NCBI RefSeq assembly: GCF_001638985.1
Contig: NW_017265145.1
Coordinates: forward strand, 558,001-622,000
Origin: Phycomyces blakesleeanus NRRL 1555(-)
Taxonomy: Eukaryota > Mucoromycota > Mucoromycetes > Mucorales > Phycomycetaceae
Direction of reading: 5' to 3'
DNA: 64,000 nucleotides
This document shows positions 10,432 to 20,956 of the stretch, in pieces. Numbering within the stretch: position 1 is the first letter of the stretch; the number at the start of each line of letters is the position of its first letter. The notes beneath the pieces were generated by a model. The model ran no database searches. It saw only the letters and a list, made by a program, of their open reading frames with translations, and was not told the DNA's origin. A program made the translations under genes and the position numbers.

Positions 10432-12538
10432 ATGGAGACTTTATCATCACAGCAACAGCAACAACAGCGACAGAAATATTCTTGGCCTGTTCGTTGGCTA
10501 TCTCGACCTTTGAAATGGATGTTTCCTGACCTGACAACAGATCAACTTCGCAACCTGCTTTCTAAATTCAACATTGCAAATCTACTGTTCTGTTATTGCA
10601 TTCCTTTCTTCTATGTCTTTTACCCAACTCTTCTCATGCCAGCAATCTTTCTGCGGTCCCTGTCATTTGTGGTCGGCTGGGCACATGGACTTGTGTCTCG
10701 ACATCATCCAAACCCACAACGACATGGCACAAGTACCAACAATAATAACAATAATAACAATAATGGTGCTGGTGCTGGTGTTGGTAACTCAAGACGTCAA
10801 CCCCGACGACCGGATACTATCAGTCGAACCAATACAAATACCAGCATCACTAGCAATACCAATACGAATACGAATACCAACAATGATGGAATGAACAATA
10901 TGTATTTCTGGCTACAGAGATGTTCAATCTGTCTTGATCATACATATGCTCTCTGCCTTGAGAATTGCCGCGACCAATTCTGCAAAGAGTGTTTTGCTCG
11001 GTAAATATATAATATTATATTCTTTAAAAAGAAATTTATTGACAGATTTATTACAAAAAAAAAAAAAAAAAAAAAGTTATGTAGAAGAAATTGTAAATAC
11101 ATCCTGGGGATTGGGTGTTACACGTATTCGATGCCCAGGTAAAGAAACAGAAGAAAAGTATTAATTGGTTGGTTGGTTGGTTGGTTGATTTAACTTTACT
11201 AAACTAAATTATCTTTCTATTTATTTATTTATTTTTTAGTTTGTAAAGAAACAATTGCACAATCTGAGTGGAGTCGGTATGTCTCTAGTGACATTGTGGA
11301 GCGGTATGATCGGTACAACCAACCCTATCGAGCATTTTCTCGCCACTGCCTCGACTGCGAAACTGTCATTACTCCATGTCATGGACCCCGTTCTGAGCGG
11401 ATATCTCACGAACGGTAAATATATTTTTTATTATTAATTTATTAATTAATTTTTCAATACATTTTACTTATTTGTTTTTGATTAGTCGGTTAGAGTTGAT
11501 CAGTCATGACCTATCATTGCTACATCAAAAGTCTGGACATCATAACCAAAACCGACTACAAGAAAAAGATAAAGAAGACAGAGAAGAGAATGATAAACAA
11601 AAGCAGGTGATCGAATTACAGTCGATGTTTGAAAAGGCACGGCTGAGTCGACGGACATCTAGAGTGGGGCAGGTTCAAGAACTTTATGGACAAATGGTAC
11701 CACTATTGAAGAAGCAGGCTGGAGAGTGCGACAAATACAAGTTGTGTTCAGCGATATCCAAGCAATTGGTTGCACTAGAAACCTTGCCAGAGGCATGGAA
11801 ACTACTACAATTTGTCCATGTTGCCAATTTTCCGATTGAGACCTGGTGAGTAATTTTTAGATATTTATTTATTTATTTATTTATTTTTTTGTTATTGTTA
11901 TTGTAGTACTACTTGTCAAAAACAAGTGTGTCTTCAATGCGGTGAGTTTAGTCACCCAGATCTTAGTTGCCTGGAGCATCTCAAGCATCGGTTGACAATT
12001 GACAATGAATCTGATGAGTCGTTGATTGTAAAATGGAAATTGGAACACACGTAAGAGATTCACTATTATTTGAAATGATATTCTAATTCTTATCAAATGT
12101 ATATAGTCAACCATGCCCTAATTGTTCTGTCATGATTCACCGTGACGAAGGCTGTAATAAGGTTGACTGTCTCTTGTGTGGATTTCGGTTCTGTTGGTCC
12201 TGTGGTTCAAAATGGTCCCAGGTAAACACATTTCTTTATTTTTATAGCTGTACACCTTTGCCAAACAAAACAAAACAAAAAAAAATGATGATTATTTTAG
12301 GGATAGTAATAAATAATCTTTTGTTTTTTTTTTTTTTGGTGTAGCAATGTGGCTTCTATCAATGCCAGCAACAACCCATAAAGGATGATATCGGAATCAC
12401 TCCCGAGAAAAAGGTATTAAAATAAATAAATAAATAAATATTTTTTAGATTTTACTTATTAATTTAAATAATAAGGTTGAATTGGGAGTGCCTGACATGG
12501 ATGCCATTGATGCCAAAAGACCAACCAATTCAAAATAA
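10432..12538 (+). CDS. RBR (RING-IBR-RING) E3 ubiquitin ligase
   Basis: There are eight exons (10432-11000, 11077-11138, 11240-11414, 11486-11845, 11907-12050, 12107-12221, 12345-12413, 12476-12538) and 518 residues. A hydrophobic segment (about 48-85) may anchor the protein in a membrane, and an Asn/Thr-rich linker follows. RING1 starts at CSICLDHTYALCLENC and ends CPVC. Its usual His position reads CRDQFCKEC, without His. The IBR contains CTTCQKQVCLQCGEFSH. RING2 is CPNCSVMIHRDEGCNKVDC then CGFRFCWSC, with the expected catalytic Cys in GCNK. RBR ligases form a thioester with ubiquitin on that RING2 Cys before transfer to substrate. A charged coiled-coil-like stretch (about 285-320) separates RING1 and IBR. 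Exon 2's acceptor lies directly after a 21-A run, which is unusual. Frame and domain order are otherwise continuous. Confidence 0.85.
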
Positions 12539-12867
12539 TGAAAAGATATTTTAATGCGTGATACATGTGTAATAAAGATTTTTTATTTTATTTTATTTTT
12601 TGATAAAAATAATTAAAAATTTGTATTTACTTGTTTGTACAAAAATTATAATATATATATATTTAAAGAAGTGTATGTATGTATGTATGTATGTATGTAT
12701 GTATGTACAATGAATGATAATAAACAATTGTGAAATGCACAAATTATATATAAAGAATTGGAAGCACAAAAGACATGACTTGTTTTAAAAAAAAAAAAAA
12801 AAAAAAAAAGAGGGGGTATCCAAAGAAAGAGAAAAAAAGGGATCAAATGACAGATAGTGAAGTTAAT
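12539..12867. other. Convergent intergenic, 3' flanks
   Basis: A short AT-rich gap lies between two convergent genes, with a (TATG)n repeat at 12673-12707 and a 21-A run. It probably holds both polyadenylation regions. Confidence 0.6.
12673..12707. repeat. (TATG)n microsatellite
   Basis: About nine perfect tetranucleotide units lie in the convergent 3' gap. Confidence 0.9.
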
Positions 12868-13542
12868 TCAAGAGGAAATGAGATCCAATGCAAGTCGGAT
12901 ATCTTCTTCGTCAATGATTTGTGTATGAACTTTCTCGAGACTAAGATCATCATCGTCGACAAAACATTGCTTCTTGGTAGGGAATGGGACCTCGATAAAG
13001 TCTAATTGGGCAAACAGATCGTCGTCGTCGTGATTGTTGTTGTCTTGGCGTTTGCGCTTGTTGGTGGTGGTGGTGGTGGTTGGGGCAAGACCAGAGCTGC
13101 CAAGACTGGCGCAGTCATCGTCTTCTTCTTCGGATAATTCGGGCATGTCGTCCCAGTCGAGAACAGCAAGTGACGTCAGATCTTCTTCTGAGAAAAAGGG
13201 CAATCCAAGAATAGCCAATAGTTCGGCATCATCCACAATTATATCAGTGGGTGTGGCTGCGACAATTGTGGCTGCATGTTCAGGTTCAGGTTCAGAGACA
13301 GGTGGATTTTTAGTTGTAGTTGTAGTTGAAATTGTGGCTGTGTTTGAAGGAGTGACAGCATTAATATTGGTATGGGCGATATTATTGGCCGATGCAGAGC
13401 CAGAAGTTAAGGCACCATCAGCACCAGCATAAGTGGCAGTAGAAATGGCAGCATCAGCATCAGTATCAGCAGTTATAATAGTAGTAGTAGTAGTTGTAGT
13501 TGTAGTAGTTGTGGTAGAGGTAGTTGATTCAGTCATCATCAT
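12868..13542 (-). CDS. Low-complexity acidic protein, unknown function
   Basis: A single-exon frame of 224 residues. I do not recognise a family. The N-terminal half is a poly-Thr tract followed by Ala/Ser/Thr-rich sequence. The C-terminal half is more complex: a hydrophobic/acidic segment (AELLAILGLPFFSEEDLTSL), an acidic Glu/Asp cluster, a nuclear-localisation-like NKRKRQ, an Asp run, FIEVPFPTKKQCFVDDDD and a final helix EEDIRLALDLISS. The pattern of alternating acidic and bulky hydrophobic residues plus a basic patch would suit a nuclear acidic activator or a small regulator, but this is inference. The conserved-looking C-terminal half and codon-level order argue that it is real. The start could be either of the tandem Met codons at 13542 to 13536. 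Confidence 0.55.
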   Translation of the reverse strand: MMMTESTTSTTTTTTTTTTTTIITADTDADAAISTATYAGADGALTSGSASANNIAHTNINAVTPSNTATISTTTTTKNPPVSEPEPEHAATIVAATPTDIIVDDAELLAILGLPFFSEEDLTSLAVLDWDDMPELSEEEDDDCASLGSSGLAPTTTTTTNKRKRQDNNNHDDDDLFAQLDFIEVPFPTKKQCFVDDDDLSLEKVHTQIIDEEDIRLALDLISS

Positions 13543-14229
13543 TTTTGTTATTTATTATTATTTTTATAGAGTAAAATAGAATAGAGCAGTAAAAAGAGTT
13601 ATAAAAAATTTAAAGAAGTTGAAAGATTGGCTTTTTATATATAAAATATATATACAGAAAAATAATTAAGAAAAAAAAAATGAAAAAGAAGAAGACTCCG
13701 GCTTATATAGTATTGTCTCAATTGAGAGACGGGATTTAAATTGCTTATATATATTCTTTTTATTGTACTTTATTGCTGTATTATAATAATTAGTATGTAA
13801 ATCTATTACACAAGAAAAATAAATAATAATATTATTTTTTTTAGGGGTTTAGCTACTGAGAATAAAATAAGAGATTGCTTTAGGCAGGGGCAAAAAAAAA
13901 AAAAAAAAAAAGATAGAGAGAGAAGAGGGGTTTAGTTTTTGATTTTTTTTTGGGGGGGAGTCAAGTGAAGTGAGAATCTTATTTTATTATTATTATGATG
14001 TTTAAATATTATTTGGTGGGTTTGGGAGAATATAAATATATATATATATATAAATCGGTCCATCGGTATATCGGCTTGTTGGTTGGTTGGTTGGTTGGAT
14101 TGGATTGTATCTAGGTTGAGTTTAGTCAAGTCAAAAGACTGTATATTTCTTTCGGGCTTTTGTATTTCATCAGGCGGATTATGTGCTATAATTTTTTATA
14201 ATGGAGATTATCAAGGTCTGGTGGCAATT

Positions 14230-14278
14230 ATGTGATGTGATGTGATGTGGTGTGGTGTGGTGCGGTGCGGTGCGGTGC
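14230..14278. repeat. Graded pentanucleotide tandem repeat
   Basis: A 5-bp tandem array whose unit changes stepwise along its length, from TGATG-type to TGGTG-type to CGGTG-type units. Each step is a single A-to-G or T-to-C change. It looks like successive mutation and local re-expansion. Confidence 0.85.
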
Positions 14279-15019
14279 AAATAGAGTTGGGTTTCAATTT
14301 CTCCGGAATCGGAGAATGCGGGTAGGAGGGAAGAGTAAAAAGGAAAGAAAAAATTAAACAGGGTGTGACAGTCAGGCAAGAAGCAGATGCAATACACACA
14401 CGTATATTTATTTATTTATTTATTTATATATTGAGATAGATAAATAGGCTATATATGGATATTGTTGATTTATAGCTTCGGCGTAACAAGAGACCAATCA
14501 TTTCCTTTAATTTCTATAAATGTATACATAAAAATAAAAAAATAATTTTAGCATGAGGTGGAAAATCTCTTTTTCCTTTTCTTTTTTTGGTTGTTGTTGT
14601 TGACTCATTCGATGAAAATCCATTGTTTCACTAATAAATTATAATACAAATATATATATTTTTTATAGGCACAACACACAGACAATAATAATTTTTATTT
14701 TTAAGCTCTGGACGAATCTGATTGGTTAATTGTATGTATATGTTTTACTTTAAAAAAAAAAGGTGAGCTATTTGTCTTTTTTTGTTTGTTTGCTCATTTG
14801 TAAAGATAGAAAGATAGAAAGATTAAAAAGAAGTTTTCTTTATAATACAGATTTTATATAGAGACCTCGTATTCTCAAAAAATCATTTAAATAGAAGAAA
14901 AAAAAGCAATTTGTTCTTATTCAACTGACCAACCCCAAACCAGTCAAAGATTCTGTCAAATAATCTCTCTTTCTATATGATAAACACATCTGGATAATTT
15001 ATTGCTACTCCTTTGTGTG

Positions 15020-15048
15020 TTTTTTTTTTTTTTTTTTTTTTTTTTTTT
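15020..15048. repeat. Poly(T) run
   Basis: About 29 consecutive T in intergenic DNA. Exact length is likely to be polymorphic or sequencing-sensitive. Confidence 0.9.
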
Positions 15049-18000
15049 CGTTTAACATTTGAAATCCTTTTAAAATTAAAATAATGAGTTTTATGCATAA
15101 TTAATTGGTCGGTCATCTTTCTTTTTTTGCTCTTCTTCAAACAAAAAAGAAAGAGAGGGTTCATTGGACTAAAGATCAAACCAAAGCAACTGTGTACACA
15201 ATACACGTGACTGACTGAGTTTATTATTAATCAGCACACTTTTTATTACGTTTAAAATTACTGTACATTTGTACATTACACCCACATATATAAAAAAATG
15301 TATATATGTATATGTATAAAAAGTGACACTTGCCATAAAAGGAAAGATATAAGGAAAGTAGTTGTAAAAAAAAAAAAAAAAAAAGAACAACGAAATTCGT
15401 TTTGAGACACGTGGAGCCTGTTTTGACCAGTCTTTGGCTTTTTATTTTATTTGTCGATCGCATTATTTATTTATTTTGTAGTTGTTCTCAAGTGCCAAAA
15501 AATAAATAAATTGGTTTGTCTACTATTAAGGAAGGTACAATTATTATTACTACTGCTATAGTAATAATATTACTAATGTATATATCCTTTTTTTTCATTT
15601 AAGAGGCTTAGTTTTTTTTATTTATTTTTTGAACTAGATTAAAATCAATCTTTGGTGCTAATGGTAGTGCTAATGCTAGTTGTGCTAGCTTGTGTTCAAT
15701 AATCTCTAGAGCCAATGATCAAAAACAATAAAAAAAAATCGGAGTCAAAATGTGAAATAAGAAGAGTATAATATTTATATGTGTCCTAAAAAGGAAAGAA
15801 AAAGAGAAACAGCAATTCAAAGCTTATCTTCTTTTTTTTTTTGTATTTTTTAAAAAACAAGAAAAATCCGCCTAGTCGGGATCTCTCTCTCTCTCTTTTG
15901 TTTTTGTGTGTGGGTTTTTTTAGCCGGTTCCCCCCTTTTCTTTTCCAATCAATCAATCAATCAATCACTCACTCATTCTATTCCATTCCCTTCCATTCCT
16001 TACCTTTTTTTTTTCCCCTCATCATTTTCATCCAATCAAAATCAAAATATAAAACACAAACACAGACAAAATATATATATATATTGTGCGGAGATTGAAT
16101 ATTTATGTATTATAAATCCCAATGTCTCGCTGTATCTTATTTTCTTATTTCAGATGTGACAGGAGCACACTATACACACACACACGCATATATATGTAAC
16201 CCGTTTAATCTTACTGGGCAAAAGTACAAAAATAAAACTAAATTCTCACGCGTGTTGTTTTCATAAATAATATAAATGTATATGAGACCTTATTACACGT
16301 GATTTGGCTACATAACCAAATAACAAGAAGCAATTTTATCCAATCAAAATCACTTTTATCATCATCATCATCATCATATAATCATATAATCACACTTAAA
16401 AAGTACAAATATATTTATTTATTTGCGCTCTGTGTTTGCAGTGTGTTACAGAAACTAATAAATCCATAAGACAAATGAAATTCAAAGAGAAAATTCTCTC
16501 ACTGTTATTTCATTATTATAATTTTTTTTTCTCTTTTGTCAATTAGATATAAATCTATTCATTTTTGGCCTATAAAATTAAGTAGAATAATAAAAAAAAA
16601 AAGGTGGTCAATACCAAATTTAGAACATAAAAATTTTGGAAACACTCTCCATAAACAGTACAATACACTATAATGCATCTATATTATATTTTCATTATAT
16701 ATATAGTACTGTATGTTTTATATACAAGGCACAGATTGCAGAAATGCTATTATATTATTTTATACATTTGTTTCAAAATAAAATACACTAAATAGATATA
16801 AAACAAGCAAGCAAGCAAAATAGCAAAATAGCAGATAAACAAAAAAAAAAAAAAAAGATAAAAACTTGTGATTATCTTATCTTATTCTATTATATACGCG
16901 CTTTATTGTTTCTATTTTCTCTTTTCTTTACGTATAATAATAACAACAACAATGTAAGGAGCCAAGATCTAGACCTCTCCTTCTTTTTAAACTTACTTTT
17001 ATTTATTTGATTTATTGATTTATTTGGCTGTAAAACGCCAAAAAAAACCCCCCCAAAACAAAAAACGCCTAAATTTAACGTTATTATAAGAAATCGCAGG
17101 ATTTAAATCACCGGCCTGGCAACAATCATCAATAAGTTGCAACCTGGCAACATTCTTCTAAGCCAATAGAGTTTCGGTTTAGTGATTAGTTTCAGCTATT
17201 TAAGCAAATAAGAAGTGTAAATTTAAAGGTTAAAATATTCTTTTAACCAATAATATTCGAGAATGCCCTTTTTTTAGGACCGAAAGTAAGTTTGATTAGT
17301 GATTAACTCATCCCAACTATTGGAGTCCGTATTACATCCTCTTGAGATAGTTTACTCCCTTTTTACTACGTCTTCATTAAAGATTATAATTTGTACTAGC
17401 TAGTAACATGGGCGTAGAGAATATAAATATATGACTTGAACGTCCCTTGCATCTTAAAAGTGTCCTACGTCCTAGCTGCTAGATTAAATAAACAACAACA
17501 ATAACAAGTTTCATAAAGAGGTGCATAATTGAATATATATATATATATATTTAAAGAAAATGTAGGGTTTCTTTAAGCTGTAAAGGAATGAATTTATCCA
17601 CAAAAATAAAAAACAGAAACTAGTTTGCATAGAGAAAATATATGTTGGATTACAATAAGCAATCCCTCTCCACTATAGCCCTATCTTTATATATTACTTC
17701 TTTGCCCAACCCTTTTAAAGCTTTGGAAATGTACCCAACAAAACCAGCAAGGCATTGCAGAGTTGGCTTCATTGATCTCAAGCCTTTTCCATCTCAGGTT
17801 TCTTGAGAAAGCACAGGCTATTTTATACAGCAGTAAATAAATAAAGATATATATTACCATCTTATGAGCTTATAAGAAACCTTGGCCGTAATCTTCGACA
17901 GATTTAAATCAAAATCAAATAAACACCTTTTTCTTATGCTTCATCCATTTACCCTTTCTTTTTGTATATATAAAGATATTGATTTTATGTATGTGTGTAA

Positions 18001-18053
18001 TGGGTATATTTACATTTTTATTATGGTTATCATTAATTATTATCATTATTATT

Positions 18054-20921
18054 TTACTCTTCCACTGTACTCATAATCACTTTGCGATCAATCGTGTCAC
18101 GTAGCTGCCAGCCCTCTACACTTCGACTTTGCTGCATCCCAGCCAAGAGATTGGAATCTGACCCACCCTTTGTTATGGCTGGATGACTTCGCCTTGGTCC
18201 ATGTCCATTCAGAGAACCTCCTCCTCCTCCACCACCACCAGCACTGCCTCGGTCCAGAGTCGAGAACCTGCGGGCCTTGCTCAGTCCCACGGCCCCGGGA
18301 AGCAGCACACCTTTCCCAGACATCAGAGCTGCTCGACTTAGCTCAGCAATCCGTCGTCTCTCATCTTCATCCTTTTTTTGTTGAATCTTTGCATTCAAAT
18401 TCGCATCGTCCGCAGTAGAGCCCCCACCTCCGGCAGTTCCTCCTCCTACTTTCTTTGGTGTAATCTGAAGTTTGTGCACTGTTGCATCTGTCGTCGAAGA
18501 TTGCTTCCATTGTCGCCAGCCCTCGAAATCAATCAGCGCTTGCATACATCCCCACTCCACAATCTTCTTCTCCAACCACTCCAGGCTCACCGGCTTGGTC
18601 AAAAAGTCATTGCATCCTGCTGCAAGAGCTGCGTGTCGATCGGATTCGAGTGATGATGCCGTCAAAGCCACAATAATCACAGGTGATCTAAACGTCGAAG
18701 GCGGAAGTTCCTCGCCCTTTTTGGTAATATCAAACGGTGCCAGACCCTCCTCCTCAGCCTCCTCATTGATGTCCAGATATGTACCACTGTTGCTGATATT
18801 GCTATCGTTGTTTATCTTGAGGTCACCGTTACTACCACTGATATTTTTGGTAGGGCTAGTGCTTATAGTAGCAGTAGCAGTAGTAGCTGTAGCGGTGGTT
18901 CCACTAGTAGATTGTCCAAGTTGTTGTTGGCGAAGGAATGATGATGACATTGGAAGAACACCAATCTTTTGCTCTTTTTCAATCGACCGAATCATCTTTG
19001 TTGCCTGGATACCGTCCATTACAGGCAGTTGAATATCCATCTATCATTAAATGTTATTAAGATGTTTATTTCGACTATTTAAAAAAAAAAAAAAAAAAAG
19101 GCTTACCAGCACCAAGTGGAATCCACCTTGTTTCCACTTTTCGACTGCCTCTTGTCCATTGCTGGCAACAGAGAACTTGATTTTGTGTTTCTTCATCCAA
19201 GCAGACAGAATAGCCTGATTGATAATGTTATCTAGAGAATAATATTTAGACATTTGTTATATTAAAACAACACACACACACACTAATGTATTTGAGTTTG
19301 AGCAATACCTTCAACAATCAACACATTGATAGGTGGATTCACAACGCTCGCAAACGCCGTATTCTTCCCTTTACGCCGCTTCTTATTGAGTTTAATGTTG
19401 TTTGGTTTTGGTTTTTTGGCGGTCGAATTTACGGCCTCGTTTGGCGGTAGAGATGTCACAAGATGTTGTCCGTCACACACCAAGGACGGCGATGTAGTCT
19501 GGTCTTGCTGAGGTTGCTGTGAGTTCGGAAGAGCTGGCGATTGCAAGTTGTTAGGATTAATAATCATACTGGGATTAAGTTTTGACTGCTCATCCGATTT
19601 AGAGTTAACTCCAATAATTTGTTGCTGCTGTTGCTGTTGTTGTTGTTTTTCCAAACAATTGATATTGTCTTTAGTATTGGTGTTATTGTTACTACCACTA
19701 CTGATATTGCTGTTATTGTTGCTGTTGTTGCTTGTGGCAGGGTTTTTGTACTGAACTTTGAGTGGACTACTCACAGGCGATGATCCCTGCCCAAATGGAG
19801 TGTGTCCAAGTCCATGGACTAACCCAGCAAGGGTGGGCGCACCACCACTTGTCAGGTAATCTGAAGGTGCTACACCACAATTGTTGCTATTGGTGTTTCC
19901 AGATCCAGAAGGATTAGAACCGCCACCAGGGTTCAGTTCCGCGTGTGATCTACGTCGGGTGGGGCCGAGGTTGCGCACAGAGCCCAATAGTGTGGCACCC
20001 AGCACAGGTGATCCCAGAGGTACACCCAGCGGCACATTTGAAGTAATACCAGACATCCCAGCACCGTTGATGTTCATATTATTGGAAGCTACGGCTCCAG
20101 AATCAAAAAAGTAATTCGACTCATGTGCGCCAGAATCGCTTGCCATGTGCGGAGGGCTGAATAGACCACTTCCCGGCCGTCGTCGGATACTCGATTCTCC
20201 AGGAGACGACCTCAACTGCCCAGTGCGTTCGGGATCATAGAGATTGGTCACGGGCGAAGACCCGCCGCCGGTGTTATTGCTGTTCTGCATCGCAACCATT
20301 CCAAATGTCGGCGGACATGGGCTCGAAGGAGAGGTGGCAATCGGTAAAAAGTGGGGCTCGACTACCGAGTTGTTCCACGCTGTGTGCAGAGCCGTCAGGA
20401 AGCGTCGTGGTCCGGCCGGTTTGGGCACAACGACCACCCGAGGCATGGAGAACGGCAATTGCTGTGTGGACGACGAAAAGAACTGTACAGAGTCCCGGAC
20501 TCGTTTGTAGTTTGTCAGCGACGTAAAGTGGATGATGGCAGTCGTGCCTTGATGGAAGAAGTTCTGGGAAGGATGGTAATGGTGGTGGTTATGATGGTTG
20601 GGATTGTGATACGTGCTTGACTTGGAGCGTTTGTGGCGGCGGATGTTTTGGTGATTCTGAAGTGTGTTTGCCGATGCAGGAGGCTGGGTACGGAAATCGT
20701 GCAGCTTGCGTTCCAAGGTGAGGATGTCGTCGTCAATTAGGATAAATGCAGGCGGAAGGGAGTGCAGATGTTCTTCTTCGATTGCAGGTGTAGGGATTGG
20801 TGGCGTAGGACGTGCTTGTGGCGGCAGTGATGATAATGATGGTGATGATAATGCTGCTGCTGATGATGATGTTGGTAATGCTGATGATGATGCTGATAAT
20901 GCCGATGCTGATAATAATGAT

Positions 20922-20956
<35 letters not shown>

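Larger units (their letters stand above)
13543..18053. other. Long intergenic region, no gene seen
   Basis: This 4.5 kb region is between the acidic-protein gene (its promoter side at 13543 onward) and the 3' end of the Ssk1-like gene. It contains many homopolymers, a 29-T run at 15020-15048, a graded pentanucleotide repeat at 14230-14278 and TCAA/ATCA runs. At about 17080-17200 there is a less repetitive patch with two CTGGCAAC copies (17115 and 17152), which may be an old mobile-element end. A near-palindrome CTCAATTGAG lies at about 13723-13732, upstream of the acidic-protein gene. No convincing coding sequence was found on either strand. Confidence 0.55.

Noticed and set aside
13034..13432. 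A 132-residue plus-strand frame
   Set aside because: It is the antisense of the Thr/Ala-rich acidic-protein gene. Its Val/Ser composition is only the complement of poly-Thr and GCA-rich codons.
15841..16159. Two overlapping Ser/Phe/Asn-rich plus-strand frames
   Set aside because: Both are translations of pyrimidine-rich and TCAA-repeat DNA in different frames.
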